Part shown: positions 9,440 to 19,284 of the stretch, one piece after another
Numbering within the stretch: the stretch's first letter is position 1
Layout: the number at the start of each line of letters is the position of its first letter
NCBI GenBank assembly: GCA_002163135.1
Contig: MAAN01000034.1
Span: 1 to 64,000 of the forward strand
Reading direction: 5' to 3'
Source: Alphaproteobacteria bacterium 46_93_T64
GTDB lineage: Bacteria > Pseudomonadota > Alphaproteobacteria > Sneathiellales > Sneathiellaceae
Length of the DNA stretch: 64,000 bases
Program-made: the position numbers and the translations under genes
Notes under the pieces: model-generated
What the model was told of the DNA's origin: nothing
Databases searched by the model: none
The model's input: only the letters and a program-made list of their open reading frames with translations

Positions 9440-9889
9440 ATGAAGAAATTATTGACCTATACCCTGTGCGTAAGCGCCCTTGCTGTCACTCTGACAGCCT
9501 GTGATCCAGTGAAAGAGGAAAAAGGGTATCGCCTTGACATGGAAATAGTAAAGACGGTTGAACCCGGTATTGCGACAAAAGAGAGCGTAATAGAAGCTCT
9601 GGGCTCCCCCTCCAGCATTTCCACATTCCCAGGAAGCGGAGAGGCTTGGTATTACATCACCAAGAAGACTGAGCATTATGCGTTTCTTGAAAAAAATATT
9701 CTCGAACAGAGCGTGGTTGTCATTCAATTCGACGAAAACGAGGTCGTAAAAGATGTAAAGAACTACAGTAAAGAAGACAGTCGGGAAGTTGACATCGTTC
9801 AACGCTCCACCCCGACTGGCGGCAATGAGCTTGGCTTCTTTGAACAGATCTTCGGTAACTTCGGTAAGTTTAATCCAGGCGCCAATTAA
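9440..9889 (+). CDS. bamE: Outer-membrane assembly lipoprotein BamE (SmpA/OmlA)
   Basis: 149 residues with a lipoprotein signal peptide MKKLLTYTLCVSALAVTLTAC (lipobox LTAC, lipidated Cys at residue 21). The SmpA/OmlA fold follows: TVEPGIATKESVIEALGSPSS, GEAWYYITKKTE and VVIQFDENEVV. BamE is an accessory lipoprotein of the BAM complex that inserts beta-barrel proteins into the outer membrane. It is divergent from the bc1 chaperone gene and ends at a strong terminator. Confidence 0.93.
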   Translation: MKKLLTYTLCVSALAVTLTACDPVKEEKGYRLDMEIVKTVEPGIATKESVIEALGSPSSISTFPGSGEAWYYITKKTEHYAFLEKNILEQSVVVIQFDENEVVKDVKNYSKEDSREVDIVQRSTPTGGNELGFFEQIFGNFGKFNPGAN

Positions 9890-9930
9890 TTTGAGCCGTT
9901 ATTGCTGAATTGCACCCTAACAACCATCAA

Positions 9931-9962
9931 AAAAAAGCCCTCGATCGCTCGAGGGCTTTTTT
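9931..9962. terminator. Strong bidirectional terminator between bamE and hppA
   Basis: A perfect 14-base stem AAAAAAGCCCTCGA / TCGAGGGCTTTTTT around the loop TCGC. The A and T tracts on either side let it serve both converging genes. Confidence 0.95.
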
Positions 9963-9979
9963 ATTTCTAATCACTCGGC

Positions 9980-12085
9980 CTAGTGTGCAAGCACTGCCAG
10001 CAACAACAAAGCAATAATGTTGGTGATTTTGATCATTGGATTGACTGCGGGACCCGCGGTGTCCTTATAAGGGTCACCAACAGTATCACCAGTAATCGCA
10101 GCTGCATGAGCATCTGTACCCTTGCCGCCGTGATTTCCATCCTCAATGTATTTTTTTGCGTTATCCCAGGCACCGCCGCCTGCTGTCATTGATATCGCGA
10201 CAAATAGTCCGGTAATAATAACTCCAAGAAGCATTGCCCCTACTGTAGAAAACGCCGCCGACTTACCGGCAATGAGTTCAACAACAAAGAACACTACAAT
10301 CGGCGCTAACAATGGCAATAGAGATGGAACAATCATTTCACGGATTGCTGCCTTGGTGAGAAGGTCAACAGCTTTCCCGTAATCTGGCTTTCCAGAACCA
10401 TCCATGATTCCCGGAATTTCCTTAAACTGACGACGAACTTCTCGCACCACTGAACCAGCGGCCCGTCCAACTGACATCATGCCTAGGGCACCAAACAAAT
10501 AGGGAAGCAATCCACCGAGAATAAGTCCAACAACAATATACGGATTTTGCAGACTGAAATCCAAGCTGACTCCTTGGAAATAAGCATATTTGTCAGGCGT
10601 AGCGTTCTTAATGAAAAACGCAAGATCTTCAGTATAAGCCGCAAAAAGAACCAAGGCACCAAGACCCGCAGATCCGATTGCATACCCTTTTGTTACGGCT
10701 TTAGTCGTGTTGCCAACTGCATCAAGAGCATCTGTCGTCTTACGAACAGACTCATCCATATCCGCCATTTCAGCAATACCGCCCGCATTATCCGTTACCG
10801 GACCATAGGCATCGAGAGCGACCACCATGCCCGCAACTGCAAGCATTGTTGTAACTGCAATTGCGATACCAAATAGAGCTGCCATATTGTAGGACATAAT
10901 GATCCCGGCACAGATTATAATGGCAGGTATCGCCGTTGCTTCCATGGAGATCGCGAGACCTTGAATTACATTGGTACCGTGCCCTGTTTCCGACGCCTTC
11001 GCGATGCTTCTAACGGGTCGGTACTCAGTAGATGTATAATATTCAGTCACCCAAATCAGCAATCCTGTTACGGCTAAACCAATCAAACCACAATAGAATA
11101 AACTGGCTCCAGTGAAACTCTTCGATCCAATGGTGAATTCAGTTGACATGCCAATGGTGAATTCAGTGATTGGCCACAATACAACAGCGGACAGGATTGT
11201 TGTTACTAGAAAACCTTTGTACAACGCGGCCATAATGTTGTTGCTACTACCGAGCTTGACAAAAAATGTGCCGATTACAGAAGTAATAATACACACACCC
11301 CCAACCATCAGCGGGTAAGACATCATAGCATCGTTACCAACAAAATAGATGGATGACAAAACCATAGTTGCAACAATGGTCACTGCATAAGTCTCAAACA
11401 AGTCTGCGGCCATACCGGCGCAATCCCCAACATTATCTCCAACGTTATCTGCAATAACCGCCGGGTTACGAGGATCGTCTTCCGGAATGCCAGCTTCAAT
11501 TTTACCAACTAGATCCGCCCCCACATCGGCACCCTTAGTGAAGATACCGCCGCCAAGCCTAGCAAATATAGAAATGAGAGATGCACCAAAACCTAGACCA
11601 ACAAGACTGTCAATCATTTCGCGTCCATCTACGTTCATGGAAAGCAACGCCATGTAATATCCAGCGACAGCAAGTAGTGCAAGTCCAACGACCAACATTC
11701 CTGTAACCGCTCCGGCTTTAAAGGAAATCTCCAGTCCTTCTTTAAGGCCCTTAGCCGCCCCCGCAGCTGTTCGGACATTCGCTCGCACGGATACATTCAT
11801 TCCAATGAATCCTGCGGCTCCCGAAAGGACGGCACCGATTAAAAACCCGACGGCAACCAATGTTCCCAACAAAAACCATAGAATAACAAATATGACGACA
11901 CCAACTGCGGCAATGGTAATATACTGTCTGCTTAGGAAAGCCATCGCACCTTCTTGCACTGCTGCAGAAATTTCCTGCATTCGAGCTGTCCCGGCATCAG
12001 CAGACAACACAGAACGGCCCGCATAAACGCCATATACTAACGCGATCACCCCACAGATAATCGGAATCCACAATACTTCTGACAT
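9980..12085 (-). CDS. hppA: Membrane-bound K+-independent proton-translocating pyrophosphatase
   Basis: 701 residues, about 16 membrane segments. It hydrolyses pyrophosphate in the cytoplasm and pumps H+ across the membrane. The substrate-binding motif [11 protein letters not shown] is followed by [17 protein letters not shown]. The segment GNTTKA has Lys at the position that marks K+-independent enzymes (Ala in K+-dependent ones); that rule is established knowledge. The start at 12085 (MSEVLWIP) follows AGGGTGGGG and removes 15 soluble residues that an upstream ATG would add. It is divergent from a soluble pyrophosphatase gene at 12599, so both pyrophosphate-disposal routes are encoded side by side. 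Confidence 0.96.
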   Translation of the reverse strand: MSEVLWIPIICGVIALVYGVYAGRSVLSADAGTARMQEISAAVQEGAMAFLSRQYITIAAVGVVIFVILWFLLGTLVAVGFLIGAVLSGAAGFIGMNVSVRANVRTAAGAAKGLKEGLEISFKAGAVTGMLVVGLALLAVAGYYMALLSMNVDGREMIDSLVGLGFGASLISIFARLGGGIFTKGADVGADLVGKIEAGIPEDDPRNPAVIADNVGDNVGDCAGMAADLFETYAVTIVATMVLSSIYFVGNDAMMSYPLMVGGVCIITSVIGTFFVKLGSSNNIMAALYKGFLVTTILSAVVLWPITEFTIGMSTEFTIGSKSFTGASLFYCGLIGLAVTGLLIWVTEYYTSTEYRPVRSIAKASETGHGTNVIQGLAISMEATAIPAIIICAGIIMSYNMAALFGIAIAVTTMLAVAGMVVALDAYGPVTDNAGGIAEMADMDESVRKTTDALDAVGNTTKAVTKGYAIGSAGLGALVLFAAYTEDLAFFIKNATPDKYAYFQGVSLDFSLQNPYIVVGLILGGLLPYLFGALGMMSVGRAAGSVVREVRRQFKEIPGIMDGSGKPDYGKAVDLLTKAAIREMIVPSLLPLLAPIVVFFVVELIAGKSAAFSTVGAMLLGVIITGLFVAISMTAGGGAWDNAKKYIEDGNHGGKGTDAHAAAITGDTVGDPYKDTAGPAVNPMIKITNIIALLLLAVLAH

Positions 12086-12598
12086 GAAACCCCACCCTAT
12101 TTTCCAGCAAACACTGTGCCTGCTGATCATTTGAATGTTAAACCGAAGTCCAAATTTTTATGTTAGCTTAATTACTGGGTATTTCGGACTAAAAGCAGAA
12201 TGACAGATAAATAATTCTTTCGCAAGATTGAGTTTAGCGCACGATTTATGCAATTCTTTTATTATAATTAGTCAAATAGAAACCATAATATATTTGTTCT
12301 GTATTTGTAATTACTCAAAGTATTTGTAATTGTTTTTCAAATTTTGCCCTTATACTTAAAGTTCAAAAATTTTTTACCAATACTTATTCGACACCAAAAA
12401 AGAGAATTACTTAAGATGATTTTTTTATTATTTAGTTTTTTCTATTTTAAATATTATTGATATTGAGTTTTTCGCTTCTATTCATCAACTGACTAGTAAA
12501 AAAACCTCCTTTTTTTCATTCACATGTAGCGCAAACGCCTTGAACATGCTAAGCGAACGCCAATGAATTTAAGAAGCTTATGAGGAGCTTACAAAAAA
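12086..12598. other. AT-rich divergent intergenic region between hppA and ppa
   Basis: About 500 bases without a credible gene, strongly AT-rich with long A and T runs. It holds a 12-base direct repeat GTATTTGTAATT at 12301-12312 and 12320-12331 (period 19). Presumably it carries both promoters. I could not fix a clear -35/-10 pair. Confidence 0.6.
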
Positions 12599-13132
12599 AT
12601 GGATATTTCTAAGATTTCAGCGGGCAAGGATGTGCCTTGGGACGTTAATGTCGTTATTGAAATTCCGATCGGCGGCGTTCCGGTAAAATACGAAGTCGAT
12701 AAAGACTCAGGCGCTATGTTTGTGGATCGCTTCTTGCACACTGCTATGTTCTATCCATGTAACTACGGATTTATCCCGCACACGCTGGCAGATGATGGTG
12801 ACCCAACAGATATGCTTGTTGCTGGCCCTATTCCGGTTATACCTGGTGCTGTAATTCGTGCCCGCCCAGTTGGCGTTCTTATAATGGAAGACGAAGCTGG
12901 CCAGGACGAAAAAATCCTCGGCGTTCCAGTTGATAGCCTGCACCCATATTACTCCAACATCGGGAACTACACTGATTTACGTAGTGTTCTATTGGACCAA
13001 ATTGCTCACTTCTTTGAACATTACAAAGATCTTGAACCAAATAAATGGGTGAAAATTGTTCGTTGGGGCGATGCTGATGAAGCCGCTGCAATGATCAAAG
13101 GGGCACTTGTTAAGGACGCGTTGATCGGATAA
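12599..13132 (+). CDS. ppa: Soluble inorganic pyrophosphatase, family I
   Basis: 177 residues. It hydrolyses pyrophosphate to phosphate, driving biosynthetic reactions in the cytoplasm. The family I metal site is visible as [10 protein letters not shown]. Other conserved parts are [32 protein letters not shown] and [15 protein letters not shown]. Length is normal for the hexameric bacterial type. GAGGAG precedes the ATG at slightly long spacing. It is divergent from hppA and followed by a terminator. Confidence 0.97.
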   Translation: MDISKISAGKDVPWDVNVVIEIPIGGVPVKYEVDKDSGAMFVDRFLHTAMFYPCNYGFIPHTLADDGDPTDMLVAGPIPVIPGAVIRARPVGVLIMEDEAGQDEKILGVPVDSLHPYYSNIGNYTDLRSVLLDQIAHFFEHYKDLEPNKWVKIVRWGDADEAAAMIKGALVKDALIG

Positions 13133-13152
13133 TCAGCCATCCGAAGAAAAAT

Positions 13153-13189
13153 AAAAACCGCAGCCATCTCTAGTGTCTGCGGTTTTTTT
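13153..13189. terminator. Bidirectional terminator between ppa and the MFS gene
   Basis: Stem AAAACCGCAG (13154-13163) / CTGCGGTTTT (13177-13186) with a 13-base loop, preceded by A and followed by seven T. It serves ppa on the plus strand and the converging MFS gene. Confidence 0.9.
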
Positions 13190-13199
13190 ATGCCTGTCA

Positions 13200-14405
13200 C
13201 TATTCGGCTGGCGCAATTACTCTCGTGCCATTCAGTATTTTTACAACAGCGACAACAGCCACTAGAATAAAGAATGGTAGAACGCTCATATTGACAACAT
13301 CCCACCCGAATTTCTGTTGAAGGATACCCGCAGACAATGAAGCTGTTGCGACTGTTCCAAACACCATAAAATCGTTAAAGCCTTGAACTTTGGACGCTTC
13401 AGATGTCCGATACGTGGTCGTCAGCAAAGTTGTACCGCCAATAAACATAAAGTTCCAAGATAAACCCAACAGCACAAGCGCTATCCAGAAGTTAGAGATA
13501 GAAAGCCCCGACAAGGCAACAATCACACTCAATACTCCAAGGATAGCCCCAGCAAAGATAACCTTGAAATCACCGTATCTGGAAATCAAAGAACCAGTAA
13601 AGAAACTAGGGCCGAACATGGCCACAACATGCCAGCTGATCACATTGAAGCTATCCGTTGCTGTCAATCCGCACCCAATCATGGCAAGCGGTGTCGCTGT
13701 CATTACGAAGCTCATTCCAGCATACCCAACCATTGCGCTCAACATTGCCAATAGGAATGTCGGCTGTTTAATGATTTCTTTTAAGGGGCGAGCGTCTTCG
13801 TCAAATGTCGTTTCTTTTATTTTTGGGATCTTCACAAAACTAATAAAAACAAGCGCGATTACTCCCAAGAGAATAATGGCGAGATATGGCCCAAGATAGG
13901 TAAATGGCGGAAACAGATCTTTTGTATGGCTAGCGATTTGCGGACCAATAAATCCTGCGACAAGACCACCTGCCATTACATACGAAACTGCTTTACTCCG
14001 ATTTTGCGGACCTGCAACATCAATCGCGGCAAAACGGTAATAGTTACCAAAGGCGGTACAGGTTCCGATCATCATGGCCCCAAGCGTGAAGCCAATAAAA
14101 CTTCCCATATAAATGGAATAACCAGCAATTGATGCCCCGAGCATTCCGAGTAAAATACCAAATATGAAACCTGGTTTGCGCCCTGCCCGCTTCATAAACA
14201 TAGAGGCAGGGATCGTTGCAAGCGCTGTTCCGGTAACTACTGCTGTAACTGGAACCGTTGCGAGTGACTTGTCGACATCAAGCAATAGCAATGCAACAAG
14301 CGATGCGGAGCTAATTAAGATTGAAGTTGTACTGTTTAACATGGCCTGAGCGCCGGCCATCAATAGAATACTCAACTTAGCGCTATTGTTGTTCACAATC
14401 GCCAT
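13200..14405 (-). CDS. MFS transporter
   Basis: 401 residues with about 12 hydrophobic segments in two halves joined by a charged cytoplasmic loop (KIKETTFDEDARPLKEIIKQP). The loop between segments 2 and 3 has FMKRAGRKPGF, the usual G-x-x-x-D/R-x-x-G-R-K motif of the major facilitator superfamily. The substrate cannot be deduced. The ATG at 14405 has AAAGGA directly against it, and an in-frame TTG 4 codons earlier is possible. It stands alone, converging on ppa. Confidence 0.85.
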   Translation of the reverse strand: MAIVNNNSAKLSILLMAGAQAMLNSTTSILISSASLVALLLLDVDKSLATVPVTAVVTGTALATIPASMFMKRAGRKPGFIFGILLGMLGASIAGYSIYMGSFIGFTLGAMMIGTCTAFGNYYRFAAIDVAGPQNRSKAVSYVMAGGLVAGFIGPQIASHTKDLFPPFTYLGPYLAIILLGVIALVFISFVKIPKIKETTFDEDARPLKEIIKQPTFLLAMLSAMVGYAGMSFVMTATPLAMIGCGLTATDSFNVISWHVVAMFGPSFFTGSLISRYGDFKVIFAGAILGVLSVIVALSGLSISNFWIALVLLGLSWNFMFIGGTTLLTTTYRTSEASKVQGFNDFMVFGTVATASLSAGILQQKFGWDVVNMSVLPFFILVAVVAVVKILNGTRVIAPAE

Positions 14406-14436
14406 TCCTTTATACAAAGGGGCGATTTACACGCCC

Positions 14437-14859
14437 TTAATTACCCTTAAATACTTTTACCACATGCATGCTTGTGGGTGCGTTTTTTCCAAGCACTTTC
14501 TTTGCATGCTTTAACAAACGGCGCTTTACCATTTCGAAGTCCATACCGCGGCTCTTATCCTTATGAAGAACAGAGTGCCCACTTAAATCTTGCAGAAAGG
14601 CGTCTCTTAAGCGTGGAATCATTTTGCGCGAATATTTCTTTTTGTCTTGGTCATCGAATTCCATACTCATTGAGAGGAACATGTAATATTTAATTGCGCC
14701 ACTTTTTTTCCGAATTGGAACGCTCAAAGGCTTCAGTTCAAGATAAAAAGGCCCTTCTTCACTTACCTCTTCTTTTGGAGCCGATGAGGCAAATACAGTT
14801 GCGACATTCATAGATCCGATAAAAAAAGCTAAAGCCAGTATTCCAAGCATTTTAAACAT
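14437..14859 (-). CDS. Small exported FliL-like protein
   Basis: 140 residues. An N-terminal hydrophobic segment MFKMLGILALAFFIGSMNVATVFAS looks like a signal peptide. The mature part (YLELKPLSVPIRKK, YYMFLSMSMEFDD, MIPRLRDAFLQDLS) follows the pattern of FliL, the flagellar basal-body-associated protein, whose periplasmic domain has stomatin-like folding. Similarity is by pattern only, and there are no flagellar genes next to it (motAB are over 20 kb away). Start chosen at 14859 with AAAGG upstream; a TTG at 14892 would add 11 residues. It could instead be an unrelated envelope protein. Confidence 0.5.
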   Translation of the reverse strand: MFKMLGILALAFFIGSMNVATVFASSAPKEEVSEEGPFYLELKPLSVPIRKKSGAIKYYMFLSMSMEFDDQDKKKYSRKMIPRLRDAFLQDLSGHSVLHKDKSRGMDFEMVKRRLLKHAKKVLGKNAPTSMHVVKVFKGN

Positions 14860-14946
14860 TTTCGCTACGCAACCTTTTAAAAATAAATTCAAGATTGCTC
14901 AATTGTCGCAAAGAACACTTACTTAATGGTTTACGGGCCTCAATTC

Positions 14947-15507
14947 TTAAGTCGCGCTAGAGAGCGGTATATTTTCTTTCACAACATCATATTCATAAAC
15001 ACAATCGGCCTTGGGTTTGTACTCAATTGCTTTATGGGACCAAAGACTGCATCTGGAAATTTCCCACCGATCAGGATCCAGCAAAACCAAATGGGCAAAC
15101 AGCCCATCCTCTGTCAGCATTTGATTGTGATTTTCTGTTTCAGCTTCTCTAAGCGAAACAAGTGACTTTTTAGAACAAACTTTGTCTACCCCAGCTTTCA
15201 TGACAATAGGTTCCAGTTTTGATGGCCCATAATCAAATTCAAGAATCTGCCAACTTCGAACTCTTGGACGACCAAAATCCTGAACCACATCACCAAACAG
15301 GCTATCCATCAGGAAATTTTGTGCTGACTGATTATTTTCCCATATATAGAGCGGGGCATATAAATGCTCTTCTGGCTCATACAGATAGAATTTGTGAGCA
15401 AGCCCAGGGTACCCTTCAAACATGGGCCCACGTAGAGAGACACGTTCGTGAACTTGTTCCAGATCATATTCCGATGGTAGTCGGACTGAATACTGCATTG
15501 CGAGCAT
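14947..15507 (-). CDS. DUF4865 family protein
   Basis: 186 residues, MLAMQYSVRLPSEYDLEQVHERVSLRGPMFEGYPGLAHKFYLYEPEEHLYAPLYIWENNQSAQNFL. The start, the GxPGLxxKAYLY-like stretch and the WxxxxxAxxFL stretch match my recollection of DUF4865, a family of small proteins of ferredoxin-like (monooxygenase-like) appearance. Function unknown. Relatives are often beside a LysR-type regulator, which is absent here. The ATG at 15507 follows GGGAGAG. The reading frame extends further upstream, but that part does not look coding. Confidence 0.7.
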   Translation of the reverse strand: MLAMQYSVRLPSEYDLEQVHERVSLRGPMFEGYPGLAHKFYLYEPEEHLYAPLYIWENNQSAQNFLMDSLFGDVVQDFGRPRVRSWQILEFDYGPSKLEPIVMKAGVDKVCSKKSLVSLREAETENHNQMLTEDGLFAHLVLLDPDRWEISRCSLWSHKAIEYKPKADCVYEYDVVKENIPLSSAT

Positions 15508-15625
15508 ATAGCTCTCCCAATTTGACCTCGTTATCCGACAGGAGTTTTTCAAAGTGAAGGAAATATGGCAATAGTCAGAAACGCATAGCACGCATGCGTA
15601 AAACGAGGAGATAGTTAATAATGTA

Positions 15626-16618
15626 TTAAAAGTGCGCCCATCCAGTAGAATTAACCTGCAACTCTATCCCGTCATCGTCCAAAATTTTCATTTCGGGCTC
15701 ATGCGTTATTTCGCCGATAACTGTTACTTTAACTCCTAGGCTCTCCGCCTTTTTGAGTGTTTCTGTGAGGTTCTTTCGGGGTAATGTAAAAGCAAGCTCG
15801 TAATCATCCCCTCCTCCCAGAATTTGTTCCCACAGTTCTGGCCGCATATCAACAGCGGCAAATGCCGCCTTAGACAGTGGTATTTCAGAGCGGTGAATAA
15901 TCGCTCCTGTTTTGGATTGCGCAACGATATGTCCAATATCCGCCAGCAGACCATCTGAAATGTCCAAACACCCGTTTGCCAGACCAACTAATGCAGGGCC
16001 AAGAGATACGCGAGGGTCAGGCAAGAGATACCTATTCAAAAGGAATTTTGCGTTAATTTCACTTATTGATTTGAGTTCTTGACGGGCAACCATCAAACCC
16101 AAAGCGGCATCTCCAATGGTACCGCTTACACAAAGTAAATCGCCTACCTTCGCAGCGTTTCTACGTAAACTTTGCCCGCTTGGCACTTTACCAATTAGTG
16201 TGAGGCTTAATGTGAGAGGACCTGGAGTTTTCACAGTGTCTCCCCCTAAAAGGGAGACCCCATATTTCTTTTGATCCAACACTAATCCATTTGCGAACCG
16301 CGCGATCCAATCCTGATTACAGTCATCCGTCCATGCCGTCGCCAGTAGATAGGACAGTGGTTTTGCACCCATGGCAGCAATATCTGACAGATTGGTTCTT
16401 AGAAGTTTTCGGGCAATGTTCTCAGGCTTATCATCCTCAAGGAAATGAACCCCGGCGACCATGGCATCTTTCGTGATTACTAGCTCAAACCCCGCCTCAA
16501 CAGACATAACTGCAGCATCATCGGTAAGTCCGAAAGCTCCGGGCGCTGACATTGACAGAGGCGAGAAGATATTTTTGATCACTTCAAATTCGCCGGACCT
16601 GTCAAAATCAGCAGTCAT
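15626..16618 (-). CDS. thiL: Thiamine-monophosphate kinase
   Basis: 330 residues. It phosphorylates thiamine phosphate to the active cofactor thiamine pyrophosphate. Conserved segments of the AIR-synthase-like fold are GLTDDAAVM, TKDAMVAGVHF, LRTNLSDIAAMGAKP, GGDTVKTPGPL and CLDISDGLLADIGHI. The start at 16618 lies one base after the nusB stop (TGA-T-ATG), so translation is coupled. It is the last gene of the glyA-to-thiL operon. Confidence 0.95.
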   Translation of the reverse strand: MTADFDRSGEFEVIKNIFSPLSMSAPGAFGLTDDAAVMSVEAGFELVITKDAMVAGVHFLEDDKPENIARKLLRTNLSDIAAMGAKPLSYLLATAWTDDCNQDWIARFANGLVLDQKKYGVSLLGGDTVKTPGPLTLSLTLIGKVPSGQSLRRNAAKVGDLLCVSGTIGDAALGLMVARQELKSISEINAKFLLNRYLLPDPRVSLGPALVGLANGCLDISDGLLADIGHIVAQSKTGAIIHRSEIPLSKAAFAAVDMRPELWEQILGGGDDYELAFTLPRKNLTETLKKAESLGVKVTVIGEITHEPEMKILDDDGIELQVNSTGWAHF

Positions 16619-16619
16619 A

Positions 16620-17102
16620 TCATTCCGAGAATTCACCGGAACGTAGTTCACGTGCAATACGATCAAGAACACCGTTCACAAAAGCAGGCTCTTTGCCTGT
16701 AAAGAATGTGCGTGCCAGAGCAACATATTCAGTAATTAGAACGACAGCCTTAGAATCAATCCGCGCCATAAGTTCATATACCGCGATGCGCAAGCAGGCT
16801 TGCATTACCAAATCAAGGCGATCCAAAGTTCTGTCTTTATCCAACATCGATTGAATTTGCGCGTCAATTTCCTCAAGGCGCTCATCCGCCCCTATCACTA
16901 GATCACGAAATAGATTCTTGTCAGAATCCTTGAATTGATCGCCATCAATTTCGGCGCCAATTCGATGTGACAGGAACTGTTCTACCACTTCTGCGGCAGA
17001 GCATTTTTCCATGCCCATTTGATAAAAAGCCTGAACAGCATTCAACCGCGCAAGCGTGCGGCGACTGTGTTTGTCCCCTCTTTTTTCTGATTTCTGAGTC
17101 AT
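16620..17102 (-). CDS. nusB: Transcription antitermination factor NusB
   Basis: 160 residues, helical RNA-binding fold: RRTLARLNAVQAFYQMGM at the N-terminus, then LVMQACLRIAVYELMAR, VVLITEYVALARTF and FVNGVLDRIARELR. NusB with S10 acts in rRNA antitermination. Its ATG overlaps the ribH stop by 4 bases (ATGA). The ribH-nusB-thiL order is standard. Confidence 0.96.
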   Translation of the reverse strand: MTQKSEKRGDKHSRRTLARLNAVQAFYQMGMEKCSAAEVVEQFLSHRIGAEIDGDQFKDSDKNLFRDLVIGADERLEEIDAQIQSMLDKDRTLDRLDLVMQACLRIAVYELMARIDSKAVVLITEYVALARTFFTGKEPAFVNGVLDRIARELRSGEFSE

Positions 17103-17569
17103 CGTGGAAATAGACCAAATGTTTCTTTTAAAGTGAGCATATCAAGAGCCGCTCTTGCTGCAGCGCCGCCCTTGTCTTTTTCGTCTTTGCGAGCCCGAGC
17201 CCAAGCCTGAGCATCGTTCTCACAGGTTATAATACCATTACCGACTGCGAGACAATAGTCAGTACTTAATTTCATCAATCCTCTTGCGCTTTCCTCTGAT
17301 ACCGTATCGTAGTGCGAGGTTTCACCCCGAACAACACAGCCAAGCGCGACATAAGCATCATACCGTCGGCGACCGCCTGTATATTCCATTGCTTTCATCG
17401 CAAAAGAAATGGCCGCCGGAATTTCAAGGCACCCAGGCACTTGGACAATATCGTAGCTTGCACCCGATTCATCAAGCACTGATTTAGCGCCCTCTAGAAG
17501 AGCGTCAGAAATATCCCGATAAAAGTCTGCTTCAACGATCAGAATGTTTAAATCATCCATATTTTTCAT
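17099..17569 (-). CDS. ribH: 6,7-dimethyl-8-ribityllumazine synthase
   Basis: 156 residues. It condenses the pyrimidine and the four-carbon dihydroxybutanone phosphate to give lumazine, the step before riboflavin. Visible motifs are VPGCLEIPAAI, ALGCVVRGETSHYD and GIITCENDAQAWAR, with the catalytic His within GETSHYD. Start chosen at 17569, ten bases after AAGGA. The frame extends upstream into ribBA but that part is not lumazine synthase. Confidence 0.96.
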   Translation of the reverse strand: MKNMDDLNILIVEADFYRDISDALLEGAKSVLDESGASYDIVQVPGCLEIPAAISFAMKAMEYTGGRRRYDAYVALGCVVRGETSHYDTVSEESARGLMKLSTDYCLAVGNGIITCENDAQAWARARKDEKDKGGAAARAALDMLTLKETFGLFPR

Positions 17570-17576
17570 TTTAACT

Positions 17577-18689
17577 TTATCCTTTGGATTTAATCGCTCG
17601 GGTTTCACTGACAGAAAGTCCATAACCATCAATGCCGACTATATTTCTTTCCGTATTCGACAAAAGGATCATATCTTTAACGCCAAGATCCAAAAGGATC
17701 TGCGCGCCAATCCCGTAATCTCGTAAATCTTGCTGTGTTTTTAATGGTTCACCCAATTTACGGCGAACACGATCAGAAAGAGCCATCGGACGTGGCTCAC
17801 GTATTAAAACAACAACACCGCGCCCCTCTTCCTCAATCTGGTTCATAGCATCATGAAGAAGTGTTGGGTTCTCGTCTGCTTCACCCAGCACATCTCCCAG
17901 CGGGTTCATAGCATGCATACGTACCATGATGCTGGCTTCAGCTGCAACGTCGCCCTTAACCAGTGCCACATGCTCTGCGTATTCAGGTTTGTTAGAAAAC
18001 ACGATCATCTTCCAGTCACCGCCGTAAATGCTGGAGATATCTGCCTCAATTTCACGGGTAATCAGACTGTCATTATGGCGGCGATATGCAATCAAGTCTG
18101 CTATCGTGCCAACTTTTAGCCCATGCTGCTTAGAAAATTCGATTAAATCAGGCAGGCGCGCCATCGTACCGTCGTCATTCATAATTTCACAAATAACACC
18201 GGCGGGCATCAAGCCTGCAAGGCGTGCAATATCAACAGCAGCTTCCGTATGACCTGTACGGCGCAGTACGCCACCTTCACGCGCTACCAATGGGAACACA
18301 TGCCCCGGGCTTACAATATCCTGAACGCCTTTAGTCGGATCAATCGCAACTGCAATCGTATGAGAGCGATCCGCGGCAGAAATACCTGTGGTCACTCCTT
18401 CGCGGGCTTCAATGGAAACCGTAAAATTTGTATGCAAGCGTGAGGCGTTGGATTGCGCCATCAAAGGAAGCTCAAGTTCGTTAATCCGATCTTCTGTCAT
18501 CGACAAGCAAATCAAACCCCGGCCATATTTCGCCATAAAATTAATGGCATCCGGTGTCGCCATTTGGGCGGGAATAACCAGATCGCCTTCATTTTCACGA
18601 TCTTCCGCATCGACAAGAATAATCATCTTGCCATTTTGAGCATCTTCAAGAATTTCTTCTGTGGTAGAGAGGTGATCTTTATAATTCAT
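17577..18689 (-). CDS. ribB: 3,4-dihydroxy-2-butanone 4-phosphate synthase with a degenerate GTP cyclohydrolase II domain
   Basis: 370 residues. The N-terminal half (1-200) is a complete RibB domain with [17 protein letters not shown] and [11 protein letters not shown], making the four-carbon precursor of riboflavin. The C-terminal half has the RibA fold, but the zinc signature of GTP cyclohydrolase II (SECLTGD...RCDC) is absent. The region reads [16 protein letters not shown] with no cysteine. Such RibBX-type proteins are known in proteobacteria, and the C-terminal domain is expected not to release formate from GTP. A separate active RibA should exist elsewhere in the genome. It starts one base after the ribE stop. 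Confidence 0.92.
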   Translation of the reverse strand: MNYKDHLSTTEEILEDAQNGKMIILVDAEDRENEGDLVIPAQMATPDAINFMAKYGRGLICLSMTEDRINELELPLMAQSNASRLHTNFTVSIEAREGVTTGISAADRSHTIAVAIDPTKGVQDIVSPGHVFPLVAREGGVLRRTGHTEAAVDIARLAGLMPAGVICEIMNDDGTMARLPDLIEFSKQHGLKVGTIADLIAYRRHNDSLITREIEADISSIYGGDWKMIVFSNKPEYAEHVALVKGDVAAEASIMVRMHAMNPLGDVLGEADENPTLLHDAMNQIEEEGRGVVVLIREPRPMALSDRVRRKLGEPLKTQQDLRDYGIGAQILLDLGVKDMILLSNTERNIVGIDGYGLSVSETRAIKSKG

Positions 18690-18690
18690 T

Positions 18691-19281
18691 TTATTTAGCT
18701 ACCTCATTCATGCGAGCCACGTATCGGGCAAGCACATCAATTTCCATATTTATCTCTTGCCCCACCTTCAAATACTTAAAAGAAGTGTTGGCTTTGGTAT
18801 GAGATATAATATTCACAGTGAAGAAGTCATCCCCTACTGCATTAACAGTAAGCGAGACACCATCAAGGGTGACAGATCCTTTGGCAGCAACGAGCGCCGC
18901 ATAGTCCGATGGTAATGAGAATGTCAGCTTAGTTGAATCGCCAATTGGTTCGAGGTTTGTCAATGTTACCACAGCATCAACATGGCCTGCTACGACATGG
19001 CCACCCAGTTCATCCCCCATTTTAAGGGCACGTTCTAAATTAACGGGAGAGCCTTCGCGCCAAGCCCCAAGATTAGTACAGGAAAGCGTCTCATCAGATG
19101 CTTCTGCTGCGAACCAGTCATCGCCTTTATCTGTCACGGTCAAACAAACGCCCGAGCATGCAATAGACGCGCCGATTTCAATATTTTCAGTATCAAACGC
19201 AGTCGTTATTTTTATTTTTGTGTCGCCATTTTTTTCAAGGGTAGCAATCGACCCGACATCTGTAATAATTCCGGTAAACAT
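18691..19281 (-). CDS. ribE: Riboflavin synthase alpha chain
   Basis: 196 residues in two tandem lumazine-binding barrels: MFTGIITDVGSI at the start of the first, GHVVAGHVDAVVTL and DGVSLTVNAVGDDFF in the second. It disproportionates two lumazines to riboflavin. Starts three bases from the ribD stop, within the rib operon. Confidence 0.96.
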   Translation of the reverse strand: MFTGIITDVGSIATLEKNGDTKIKITTAFDTENIEIGASIACSGVCLTVTDKGDDWFAAEASDETLSCTNLGAWREGSPVNLERALKMGDELGGHVVAGHVDAVVTLTNLEPIGDSTKLTFSLPSDYAALVAAKGSVTLDGVSLTVNAVGDDFFTVNIISHTKANTSFKYLKVGQEINMEIDVLARYVARMNEVAK

Positions 19282-19284
19282 CGT

